Shown here piece after piece: positions 48,451 through 58,899 of a stretch of DNA of 64,000 nt (positions within the stretch are counted from its first letter, which is position 1; each line of letters starts with the position of its first letter). This stretch comes from Cryptomeria japonica (lineage: Eukaryota > Streptophyta > Pinopsida > Cupressales > Cupressaceae), in assembly GCF_030272615.1 (NCBI RefSeq), contig NC_081410.1, positions 569,367,152 to 569,431,151 on the forward strand, read 5' to 3'. The position numbers and the translations under genes are program-made. A model generated the notes under the pieces. The model was given only the letters and a program-made list of their open reading frames with translations. It was not told the origin of the DNA and did not search any database.

Positions 48451-48960
48451 CCAGGCAAACACACCATGGAGATCGAATTTCCAGACAGGGATGTTCTTGC
48501 TCTTTCTACCAAACATTGGACCCTATACTTTGACGGATCCTATACACAACAGGGTTCAGGGGCCGGCATTCTATTCATCACTCCTGAAGGACACACTATG
48601 CCAAGATCATATAGACTTATGTTTCCATGCACAAATAATGTGGCTGAATATGAGGCATTGGTCATAGGCATCAAAATGGTCGTCGAATGGAAAATCACAG
48701 AGCTAAAAGTCTATGGAGACTCGCAACTGGTCATCAATCAAATCAACAACAACTATCAGACAAAGGACGACAAGCTACTACCCTACAAATGAATGGTGGA
48801 TGACTTCAAACAGTATTTTGTACACATCACCTTCGAGCAAATACCTAGGTTGAACAACAAAGCAGCCGATGCAATGGCTACAATCGCTTCACTACTACAA
48901 ATTCCAGCGCAACAGAGTCATTACGAGTTCCTGGTAGAGCAACTATTCTCCCCCGCCTAT
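48451..48960 (+). pseudogene. C archaeal-type RNase H
   Basis: WTLYFDGSYTQQGSGAGILF (first D), NNVAEYEALVIGIKM (E), LKVYGDSQLVINQI (second D) and, after TGA 48790, RLNNKAADAMATIA (third D). All four catalytic residues are present. It sits between the first RNase H and integrase, the normal Tat position. The single stop lies between the third and fourth motifs. The domain probably replaces the weak first RNase H in removing the RNA template and primer. Confidence 0.9.
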
Positions 48961-50268
48961 GACCACTCTGAGTCCCATGTTATCTATGCCTTGATTGGTT
49001 CAGATTCTCCGTTATATGGACCAATATACGACTACCTCAAGCATAATATCTTACCCATTGACCAATCCCGTAACCAAAAATGTAACTTTATCCGACAAGC
49101 TGCCCATTATACCCTTACCGCTGATACTTTGTATCGTCGAGGTCTCGATGGTACTCTTCTTCGTTGCCTTGATCGTAATGATTCCAATTTGGCTTTACAC
49201 AAGCTTCATGAAGGTATTTGTGGCACACATTCAAGTGGCACTACTCTTGCTAAAAAGCTTCTTAGGATGGGATACTACTGGCCTACAATGGAGAAAGACT
49301 CATATCACTTCGCCAAGAAATGTCCTAAATGCCAGATCCATGGCAATCTGATACATGCACCAGCATAAGAACTGCAGTCATTTACAACATCCTGGCCCTT
49401 TTGTCAGTGGAGACTGGACCTAGTTGGCAAAATTCACCCTTCATCATCAAATGGACACAAGTTCATTATAACAGCAATAGAGTACTTTACCAAATGGATA
49501 GAAGTAGTTCCCATGACCACAGTGACCGGGAAACAAATTGCCTCTTTTATCCTAAATTATCTGATCTGCAGATATGGTATTCCAAGTTCAATCATCACAG
49601 ATAATGGACGGCCCTTCAAGAATCAAGACGTCCAAGAACTATGTGAGAAATTCAAAATCCAACATAGATTCTCTACACCATACTACCCACAGGGAAATGG
49701 TCAAGCGGAAGCATCTAATAAGACAATATTGAAAATCCTCAAGAAAATAGTGAATGATGCAGGCAAAGATTGGCATGTACAACTCAATCTAGCACTTTGG
49801 GCATACCGAACCAGCATCCACACACCTACAAGAGCAACACCATACTCATTGGTATATGGATCAAAGGCTATTTTACCCTTGGAGGTAGAGATCCCATCTC
49901 TCAGAGTCTCTTTGAAAGGCTTAATCCCAGATGAAGAGTATCGAGTTAATCGATTGCAAGAACTTGAACTATTAGATGAAAGACACCAACATGCTTATAC
50001 CCATCTCAAAGCATATCAGCAACGCATGTGCAGAAGCTACAATCACAAGGTCATTCCCTGCAACTTCAAGGTTGGTGATCTAGTCCTCAAAGAAAATCCA
50101 AGAAACCAGCAAGATCGAGAAAAGAAAGGGAAATTTGAACCTAACTGGTTGGGTCCCTATGTTATCATATCAGTTTATGGATCAAGTGCTTATCAACTAA
50201 CAACTTATGAAGAAGATGTGTTCGATGACCCAACTAACAGCATTCATCTAAAGAAGTACTATACTTAA
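48961..50268 (+). pseudogene. C integrase
   Basis: The zinc-binding HHCC segment (LHKLHEGICGTHSSG, then FAKKCPKCQIHG) ends before TAA 49366. The core has all three catalytic residues: D in WRLDLVG, D in IITDNGRPF and E in GNGQAEASNKT. The C-terminal region (CNFKVGDLVLKENPRN, then FEPNWLGPYVI) is a typical gypsy GPY/F module. The frame closes at TAA 50266. Apart from one stop, the integrase is intact. Confidence 0.9.
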
Positions 50269-51766
50269 AGTAGCCTAGTGCACGGAAAAAGCCAAAAACA
50301 AACAAAAAAATCAAAAATCTAGAAAAAGCAAAAATACAAAATACAATAAAAACAAATGGTGAAAACCTAGTAAACAAGCACCCTTGTGAAAGAACGGCTC
50401 CTCCATCTATCTCCATGCCATTTTATCCATCAAAACACTATCGGCCATTGCCCGCCACTTAGCATATATTCATTCTGGATATACTTAACGTAGTCACTAT
50501 CCTAGGTTATCCATCTGTATCTATCCTCTTACCACATCCCACCATGGCTTGGTAATCACTGTACATGCTCATATCAAGAGGCACACTCAGCTAGGGGCAT
50601 TCATTGGTTCAAAAACTTGCAAACATTCCAAACATCACAAAATATCACCAAAATCAGAGGCATGACATCCAACAAACAACACTACACTTCATCGCAAAAA
50701 CCAAAACATAACAATTCACACAAATACCAAGGATGGATGATTTTCTGAAGTACTAGATGTTGCATTCTTGCATAAAGTCTTGACTAGTTTTGCATTTTGA
50801 ACTTTTTGAATTATTGGATTCTCTTCCTTGTCTCACTAAAGGCTTCATAGCTAGAGGTCAAGAGGAATTTCTAATATTTTCTTAGTCTTTTGTCTGGGAG
50901 GCGATCACTTGTACTGTGTGAATACATGCCTCGAGACGTGATACGTCGAATATCACTGAAGGCCTAATTCTACTTCACACAGATAAATGATCTAATCTTG
51001 TCTGTTTACGCAATACGCACTCAGGTTGTCCTGGTTCAATTATACCTTGACGCTTGTGCTATCTTGCAACATCAAAAATCATGTAAATTTTACTCAGGTC
51101 ATTATGGTTCAATTATACCATTATGCTTGTAGAAATTTTCAACATATTCAAAAAATCAATAAATGCTCAATGATGATATCTACAAAGAAAGCAAACAAAT
51201 GGTTATATCGGATGGCAAATACAGAATGAGGGATGCTCCAAAAACAATTAGTTGCATATCATTTTACAATTAAGTTGCAGATCATTTTACCAGTAGTTGC
51301 ATATCATTTAACATCATTGCATATCATTTAAACATGTTTGCATATTATTTTAACATCATTACATATCATATTACATTAAGTGGCATATCAAATCATACAT
51401 CTCATTTTCAAGATACATCTCACAGCATATAAAAGCATACATCTTGCATCATACATTACATCATATATTTCAGCATTGCATCAATAAATAGCCCACATAA
51501 CATGCATCCATATAAACACATCACATGATCAAAAATGGTGCCATATATATATATATATATATATCTCAAAACTGATCAAAATGTACAAAATGTGTCCACA
51601 CACTGTGTCCAGTACAACGAATAACAAATGCTCAAAAATACAACAGAGACCATGTCTCTCAAGTATGACTATCCCCTGATGGAGATGGTCTCGCTCCAGA
51701 TGCACCTGCCCTTGGATCTCCAGGAGGGTCCTGTCTCGCTGGCCCCGTCACACCTCGGCTCTCAGA
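50269..51766 (+). other. C spacer between integrase and antisense gene
   Basis: It begins with an A-rich tract and the TGGTGAAAACCTAGTAAACA motif (50357) that T1 also has. From 51245 to 51480 a loose repeat of GCATATCATTT-like words occurs. A (TA)n run lies at 51543-51564. No supported gene; the plus-strand ORF at 51628-52056 is the shadow of the antisense gene. Confidence 0.6.
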
Positions 51767-53575
51767 TCATGACCCAGTGGCTCGAGATTGGCTGGATCTC
51801 GACTGAGCAAAACTCTCAACTCGCCGATCCCTGGGTACTACAGCCTCATAATGCCGCCTGTAATACTCTACCTCCTGCACTCTCAGTGCTAACTCTCTCA
51901 GGGTGTCTCTCATGGGACCACCCGCTGCTGCTCTCTGCATGCTCGCCACCACCTCCTCCGCTCGTCCTCGCCGCTCTATCTCGGTATCTCGCTCAGTGGT
52001 CAACTGAGCAATCTGCCGCTGATAAGTCAAAATCTATGCCTGCAGCTACTGCATAGTAATCTGTAAGGTCCAGATCTGAGCATCCTCCATATGTCCTGGG
52101 ACCCGAACCCCTAGTGGTACCTGTGCTGGAGGAACCCCTCCCACTCAGCCTGTCCTTGGTGCTGGAGGTGGGAGCACATCTATCCTCCTCCTCTGAGCTG
52201 GTTGCATGGCCTCCTCTGCACCACCCACTGTAGCTATCACCTCCCCCACTCTCCCCTCTCCACTAGCTCCGATAGCCAATCCACCTCTCCCCCTGTCTAT
52301 CCTCCCCTGTCTGACTGCTCTATCCACTCCTCTCCTCCCTCTGGCTCCTCTAACTCCTCCTCCTTCATCATCCCCGTCATCTCCATCATCTCCCCCATCT
52401 CCCTCCTCCTCATCTGAGTCAAATGCTGGCCTCATCTCCTTCGGATCTGAGATCTTAGCCACCGCCCACGCAGCAAACAATCGAGCGAACTCGTTTGTCA
52501 TCCCCGCATCCTGGATCTCTGGGGCATAGTCCTAGATCTGCTCGGCCAACCCCACAAACTCCTCCACTGCCATGGCACTATCAATAGTCGGCCCCCAATC
52601 GGCCACATCTTGTTGCCGCCGTGCATAAAGGCACGCTCCTTGTGGAATACCCTGTTGGTCCCCGAACTGCCTCAAAACTCGGGTCACCACAAACCGCTCA
52701 ATGACGAATGGGGTCCTCCCAATCAGATACCTCGTCATAAAAATAGAGGGCATCTCTAGTCCATCCTCTGCCCACACCTCACAACCTGTATACGGTCTCC
52801 AGGTGACCGTATCTATGTCATCAAAAACCCTCCTCCAATGCTCTAGTTTGCCCGGCTTACGCTAGACAACTAGACCTCTGTATCCGTAGGCATATGCAGC
52901 ACCTACGGGCCTATCCCTGTCTGCTAATGGCCTCGCAACTAGAATGTGCTCCCAGCACCATACTTGTAACAAAGTCACGCCAGCTGACAAACTACCGTAA
53001 CCGAGGTATACTACCTCATGTAAACTCCTGTATAAATGAGCCAGCATCGCTGACCCCCATGCAAATCTCTGGCCCTGTGTGACCATCTCCTCCAAAACTA
53101 ACCCCCATCCCACCGAGAATCCCTTTAACCTGCGATCAGGACAAAGGAATCCCCCAATGAATCCTGCCAGTACAGATGGCAGCGGTGCATAATCCAAATC
53201 TAGAAACTCCTGCCATGGAATCTCGTAGCCGCAGACTGTATCATCATGGAAAATTCGACGCAGTGCCTCTGTGCCACCCTCCTCCGACTACTCGTATGGT
53301 AGTAGTGCACCTACCATAGGAATGCGCAAAATCCGGTAAGAGTCCTCAGGTGTGACTGTCATCTCTCCCGTAGCAAAATGGAAGGTGTTGGTGTCACTAT
53401 GCCACCTCTCTGCCAAAGCTATCAAAAGCCCCCGGTTCACAGTGAACCGAGGCATATCCAGAAAAGACGTCAATTCACATCTCTCAATAATGTCCAAATC
53501 AGCCTGTGACAACCGCGGTATCAATGTCCACGGTCTAGGGAATCTCTCCCTCGACTGTACCACGCCCAATCGCTC

Positions 53576-54615
53576 CTGTCAACAAACAAAACATATCCAA
53601 TATCAGTTCCCACATCACAACAAAGATATCAAAATAAAACTCACATCAACAAACATGAAACAATTTGCTCATCTCTATCAAAGTTCAAAATCCTATCATT
53701 TCATATCAACTTGTAAAACAACTCAAGTTATCAAAAACCATATCAAAACTTGTAAAACAACTCAAGTCTCCACAATCACATAAAATTGTAAAACAACTCA
53801 AGTTTCCCACCCATATCAGCTTGTAATACAACTCAAGTTTCCAACCCATATCAGCTTGTAACACAACTCAGGCTTCACACACACTGAACTTGACACAAAA
53901 CACGCAAATAAATCATATTCTGATCAATACAACAGATTGATATCTATACATAACTTGGAAAATCACAAATCAAAACAAGTTATACAAACACTCATGTTGG
54001 ATAAATTCATCAAAACATGACAGGCAACCAAAACAAATTTTCAAATCGGCAAATTCTGCAAAATTTTTCAGATGCGCTAAAACAGATATTCAATGCGCTA
54101 AAACACCCCCACACGCTAGGCTATCTCTTATACGCACTATTCTATCTACCCTATGCGCTAGGTCCACTCTACGCGCTAATCTTTCCTCCCCATGCGCCAC
54201 CTAACCTACCCTATGCGCTAGACTCTGTCTACGCGCTAATCTATCACTCCTAGGCGCTACCCGTTTAGCCCTATGCGCTAGGTTAATCCTACACGCTAAA
54301 CCCCCTTCCCTATACGGACCCCTATGACTCCTATGCACTAGGTCACCCCTATGCGCTAACCTGTTTACTCGATGCGCTACCCGACCATTGCAATGTGCTA
54401 TTCTATATGCATGCGCTAACCTATTAGTTTTATGCGCTACCCTACCTTTTTCGGACGCGACCCCTAAATTTGAACTCGATGCGCTACTTCACACTTCGTA
54501 TGCGCTACTGTGGACCCTAGACGCGCTAAAACGTCAAACCCGAACTTTGAAATTCGAAAAATGCCTAAAAATGACAAAATAAAAAATCAATAGAAGGTCA
54601 ACAACGTTGACTTAC
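53576..54615 (-). other. Predicted intron of antisense PMD gene
   Basis: 1040 nt. The donor is GTAAGT directly after CCACCA. The acceptor is a T-rich tract ending TTGACAG, with a CTGAT branch-like word about 30 nt upstream. It contains most of the reverse-strand TAGCGCAT array and a ~37-bp tandem repeat. Both splice sites fall exactly where the reading frame needs them. Confidence 0.75.
53690..53880. repeat. Short tandem repeat, ~37-bp period
   Basis: Five or so copies of TGTAAAACAACTCAAGT-containing units (variants TGTAATACAACTCAAG and TGTAACACAACTCAGG), inside the predicted intron. Confidence 0.8.
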
Positions 54616-54660
54616 TGGTGGTCCACGCGCTACAAGTCTCCGGTACCTCCAAACGCGCTC
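54060..54660 (-). repeat. TAGCGCAT word array, antisense orientation
   Basis: About 23 copies of ATGCGCTA/ACGCGCTA on the plus strand, that is, TAGCGCAT/TAGCGCGT on the minus strand, spaced mostly 20-30 bases. Two copies lie in exon 1 of the antisense gene, the rest in its intron. It is the same word as in the sense leader at 39950-41990. Confidence 0.9.
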
Positions 54661-54763
54661 GAATCGGTGTCTATGATAAGGAATAGACATTTTCTCTCCA
54701 GAGCAAATTCTCTTTCTTCAAAGTCCACCTAGCACAAATGACTTTAAATCAAGCCCTTTTCCC

Positions 54764-54771
54764 CTTTTATA
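54764..54771 (-). promoter_or_regulatory. TATA box of antisense gene
   Basis: The minus strand reads CCTATAAAAGGGG, 74 bases before the ATG at 54690. A start site about 30 bases downstream would leave a ~45-base purine-rich 5' UTR (GAAGAAAGAG, GGAGAGAAAATG). It lies inside C, not in the LTR, so this would be a separate internal promoter. Confidence 0.7.
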
Positions 54772-55120
54772 GGAGGAAAATGAAATTAGGGTTAGCCGTA
54801 TGGACCTGTAATATGGTCGCGGTCTCCCCTATACCAAAACAGTTGTAACTTATCGGGAGATGAATCAATTTGCACACTTTTCACATGCACGAAATCATAC
54901 ACATCATCCGCAACTCATCAAATTAAATCAAAATTTTTAAAAAATTCATTCATCTCCCGAGGGGGCATCACCATCAAATATCGAATCTGGGACATCACAC
55001 ATCAAATCAAATCTGGGGCATGACTAGAAAATCAAAAGAGTGACACAAAAATTGCATTTAATCATAAATCATGATAAAGCATCATTTTCTTTGAAATAAC
55101 ATGTGCACACACGTCACTTC
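54772..55120. other. C internal region before the PPT
   Basis: No gene. It contains ATCAAATC-type words and CATCTCCCGAGGGGGCATCA; T1 has a similar GAGGGGGCATA at 5286. Confidence 0.5.
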
Positions 55121-55134
55121 AAAGAGGGGCAAAA
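55121..55134 (+). promoter_or_regulatory. C polypurine tract
   Basis: AAAGAGGGGCAAAA directly before the 3' LTR. Confidence 0.85.
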
Positions 55135-56600
55135 TGTAGACGTATAAAAATGACCATATTCCTAAATGAATATTTTATGTTCATTTCTCTATTTAATTAA
55201 ATCCAATTTAATTAAATTATCCACATTCCTCTATTTAATTAAGTAAATTACTCAATTTATTTAAATTAAATTCACTATACCCATTTAATGAATAAATCAT
55301 TTTATTCAATTAAATCCCCCCTATCCACTTTTAATTAAGTTCAAATTTAATTAAATAGTTATCCTAAAAATGAATAAATCTAATTTATTCAATTTTCCCA
55401 AATTGCAACCAAATTGAATGAAAATCATTTAATTCAATTAAATCCTATTATCCCTCCATCCACTTGCAAAATCTCAAACCCCTTCTAATCCCTTCTAGAA
55501 TCTTCTAATCGCTTCTAATTAACCTAAACTTTGTCACATCCCTAAGCAAAGGGAAGTCACTTCTCAAAACCTCAAAGTCTTTGATAACCATTAAAGGTTT
55601 TCAACCTTCAACCACTAAATGGCTCAAAGTCTTTGAAAACCATTGAAGGCTTCCAACCTTCAATCACTTAATCCCCAAAGTCTCCAATAACCATTAATGG
55701 TTAACTCAAACCCTCCTACATGGTTAAAATATTTGTTTTGACTCAACCTCTACCCAACCCAAAGGTCTCATCAGGCCATTAATGCTTTGACCATGATTAT
55801 CTCTTAATCATTTGCACAAAGGTTTATCCTTGGATTAACTCTTAATCCAGTGGGTAATCTTAATTTGGACTTGACCCTTAGCCTTTAGATAATCATGAGG
55901 TCTTCTCAGGCCTTTAATGCCTCCAACCCCTTCTCTCAACCCAACCCTATGTTGACACTTGTCACCATTTCATTGGTGCAAATTGTGCACATGGATCCCC
56001 AACTTTCGAACTCAACCCTTGATTGAACCATTCAATCTTGACCATCCATTGCCCTGTTTATGCTATAAATAGAGCTCTCATTCCTCCATTTTCAACAATC
56101 ATCTTTCAAATTTGAAGCATTACACTTATGCTCAAATTCTTTCAAGCTTTCTCATTTCATATATGCTCCTCATTTAGCCTCTTTTAGATCAGGAATTAGA
56201 CTAATATGCATGTTTAGAATAATTTCTTTATCATTTTAGCTCAATCATAGATTAAATATAGTATGCTAGGATAGTATTCATACTAATCTTGTCATCTTAT
56301 CATTTAGTTTATTGCATTTCTAAGATCATACATAGCTTAACACATCTCATCCTAAAAACTATCAGTGCATCCCTCGTTCTTACATTTGCCATCCCTAAAC
56401 CATTTTGCTCAGTGATTTGAGAGCAAAAACATTGGTTTGAGGGACATTGTGAGATAGAGAACCATGGGACCCTCCTTGGGAAGCTGAGTAATACGTTATT
56501 ACTCCATAGCTTGCACCAAGAAGTCCTGTGTGTGTGTGTGGACTAGTATATAACATATTTTCACATATTGAATTCTACCAGCCCACTTTTCCCGCATACA
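55135..56600 (+). repeat. C 3' LTR (1466 bp)
   Basis: Co-linear with the 5' LTR at a constant offset of 16,741; 22 mismatches counted by eye (1.5%), no indels. Confidence 0.97.
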
Positions 56601-56605
56601 ATATT
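56601..56605. repeat. Target-site duplication ATATT (right copy, C)
   Basis: Matches 38389-38393. Confidence 0.95.
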
Positions 56606-57228
56606 CACTACACCTTGGAGGATCTAGGTACATAAGAGATTAAGGGCATGTATCAATCTAAGATACTAGGAGACTCTGGAACAATCAAGTCGGAATATAA
56701 GATCATCGAGGATCTAGGGTTAACCAGTATTTTGTACATATCAAAAATCAAAGATGAGGTAATCAGATATTCCCTAAGAAGGGTTCACAATGAGCTCATC
56801 TAGCTGGATAGGCCCTACATGATCACAAAGGAAACGATTCAAGTAGTCACTGACTTATCCAATGTCAGACAAGAACCTAGAAAGAAGATTTCCACCACTG
56901 CGGTTGAAAAGCTCACTAGTGCAACCCATGATGGAAGATCTATGAGGATCAGCACAATCAAGGACATTGATGTAAAATTAAAAGCATGATTATCGGCTAT
57001 AAGGTAACTCAATCTAGTCAATTGAACTCTGTTGGTAGTTCCTGCATCCATGTTGCTTATCAGATGTTAAAGAAAAATGAGAAGAATGACTTATGTGAAT
57101 GGCTGAGAAGTAAGTTAATGATAAATCTTGTAAATATTAAGGGTGTTAAGAAAGGAAATTTTAGGTTTGGAAATCTCATTGTTTGTTTAATGCTTTACTT
57201 CATGAATGAGATAACCAGTCTAGGGAAG
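56606..57228 (+). pseudogene. B2 ORF2, second fragment
   Basis: It continues after C: HYTLEDLGT, stop, EIKGMYQSKI, then YKIIEDLGLTSILYIS and RVHNELI, TAG, LDRPYMITKET. B1 has RVHGEFF, TAG, LDAIHKITKEA: the TAG is at the same codon. A frameshift near 56975 is followed by MIIGYKVTQSSQLNSVGSSC and KGNFRFGNLIVCLMLYFMNE. It ends at EITSLG, where X interrupts. Confidence 0.85.
57224..57228. repeat. Target-site duplication GGAAG (left copy, X)
   Basis: Matches 63579-63583. After removing X and one copy, the 43 bases from CCAGT to GGTAGG align with B1 without a gap. Confidence 0.9.
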
Positions 57229-57282
57229 TGTAATATCCCTACTAGTTAGAGATCACTATCCTGCAAAACAAATTGTTTGAAT

Positions 57283-57290
<8 letters not shown>

Positions 57291-57316
<26 letters not shown>
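57291..57316. repeat. (TA)n microsatellite
   Basis: Thirteen TA units in X. Confidence 0.95.
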
Positions 57317-57416
57317 ACTAATCTAACTTGAAATTTAAAATACTTAATTAACATTATCACAATTCTCATCTAATAAAAAAGGATACGAATTCCTTACGGA
57401 GATATATCCTTAGGCG

Positions 57417-57421
57417 GCCGT
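57417..57421. repeat. Target-site duplication GCCGT (left copy, S)
   Basis: Matches 62003-62007. Confidence 0.95.
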
Positions 57422-57769
57422 TGTTGGGACTGATTAAAATTGAGTCAAGTTTAGAGGCCCAATCCAAATTTTTGCTCTGTATGTCAAAAAGGCACCCAAA
57501 TAAGTCAGTTTGAATGGCCTAGTTAGCAAGGGGGTAAAATGGAGCCAGTTGATTTTCAGAGGGTAAGGCTCGGGATTCATGTACTATACCTTTCATTTGG
57601 CCTATTTAGTGTGTTGCAACTTTCAGAATTCAATTTGGAGAAGTTTATCAAGTACCTGTTTTGAGGGGTGAGCTGAAAGTGCATTCTAGGCACAAGTGCA
57701 AATTTTATTAAGTAGCCTACTTTGAGCGATTACATCTTTTGCCCTTTTGATCATCATGAAAAAATTTAA

Positions 57770-58210
57770 AATGGATTCAATTGTATGCATTAATGTGAGT
57801 CACCCTGCAAAATTTCAAGTCTTGACGAATCCATTTGCTCAGTTTTCAAAACCGAATCCGTTTGCAGTTTGTGTGTTTTGGCAAGTCCCTGTTTCGACAG
57901 CTAGTCGGAGCCCTGTTTTGCACAATTGTAAAACTTTTCTCAGTAAGAATCATGCCAAAGTGTTTCTTCCAGGTTGATGTCAGTATAAATGGTGAGCTAC
58001 ATTTCAAATTTCAAGTCCTTATGAATCCGTTTGCTCAGTTTTCAAAGCTCAATCCGTTTGTAGTTTGTGATGTTTGTACAAGTGTAAAAATGTCCCGGTG
58101 AGCGTCATGTCAGAATGTTTGTTCCAGGCTAATGTTGGTATAAATGGTGAGCTACATTTCAAATTTCAAGCTTTTATCAATCCATTTGATCGGTTTTCAA
58201 AAAGACTCAT
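57770..58210. repeat. Tandem repeat in S, ~155-bp period
   Basis: Nearly three copies. GGTGAGCTACATTTCAAATT at 57991 recurs at 58146; TTTGCTCAGTTTTCAAA with AATCCGTTTG recurs at about 57834 and 58029. Confidence 0.85.
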
Positions 58211-58899
58211 TTTGCCATCAAATTCAGTTATCCGCACTTCCAGTGTTAGATCAATTGATGTAGCCGTTTTGGTGAGCGCGCCGTTTGCATCCTTTCAGTC
58301 GGGTGATCGAACTGAGAATTCAAAGATTTAATATGTACTTAAAGGTACCTATGTTCCGAATTTGAGAGCCTACGGAGGTCGTTTGATATTTTTGAGAAAG
58401 GCATCATGTGTTGCCAGAACATTGACTTCATCAGGTCCGCAGTGTCGACAAAGCCAGTTGGCCATTTTCGGAAATTAATATCTCTTCGCTCGGGACTCGT
58501 CTTGAGAAACCGTTTGGTAGATGTCATCCTTGTATATCAAAGTACATGCCTGTCAGATGGCAAGCTCCAGAAAGGTGTTTTGACAGGTTTGAAAATTATG
58601 TCTTCCCGATTAAATGCGAAAATTGTGGCGTAATTTCCTGAAGGTTGTAAAATGCGGATTAATGATCCGAAAACGATGCCGATCATTTCCAGAGGTGTGT
58701 TTGAGGTCCGTGAAGCATTCCAGGGGTCAGTTGCATGAAAACGATTTTTTTTTTAGTCAGACCCACTTTGGGGCCCGACCTGGCTCATGCATGTGCATTG
58801 TTATTTTATTGGCGACTTGGCCTTATGAGCATTCCCAAAATAATGTTGACATCCACAGTTGGAGTTGAATACTTATATGTTTCTCACCAAAGGATAGTG

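Larger units (their letters stand above)
51767..54690 (-). pseudogene. Antisense plant-mobile-domain gene of C, two exons
   Basis: On the minus strand exon 1 is 54690-54616 (ATG, 25 codons, MSIPYHRHRFERVWRYRRLV then ARGPP). The intron is 54615-53576, starting GTAAGT and ending TTTGTTTGTTGACAG. Exon 2 runs from 53575 to 51767 in one frame. The junction joins codons in phase 0 (GPP then ERLGVVQSRERF). Exon 2 has ALAERWHSDTNTFHFATGEM, then TVTPEDSYRILRIPMVG, which is the start of the plant mobile domain (MAIN/PMD family). The rest of that domain follows (PSVLAGFIGGFLCPDRRLKG; LYRSLHEVVYLGYGSL). An acidic Asp/Glu/Gly stretch and a coiled coil are at the end. Five or more in-frame stops (TAG 53288, 52862, 52532; TGA 52145; two TAG near 52045) break it. 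PMD proteins have been linked to silencing of transposons in plants; the role here is unknown. Confidence 0.8.
38394..56600 (+). mobile_element. C: complete 18.2 kb Tat-lineage Ty3/gypsy element
   Basis: 18,207 bp between ATATT duplications, with two 1466-bp LTRs differing by 22 substitutions and no indels in my line-by-line comparison. Order: LTR, PBS, ~2.9 kb leader rich in TAGCGCAT words, gag, protease, G-patch segment, RT, RNase H, archaeal-type RNase H, integrase, ~1.5 kb spacer, antisense gene with plant mobile domain, second word array, PPT, LTR. Two RNase H domains, long leader and antisense ORF all fit the Tat/Ogre group. The whole gag-pol is in one frame with 14 internal stops. Confidence 0.95.

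Noticed and set aside
51628-52056. 142-codon plus-strand ORF, and Pro/Ser-rich plus-strand ORFs at 52202-52529
   Set aside because: Shadows of the antisense PMD gene; composition is that expected opposite its acidic and coiled-coil parts.
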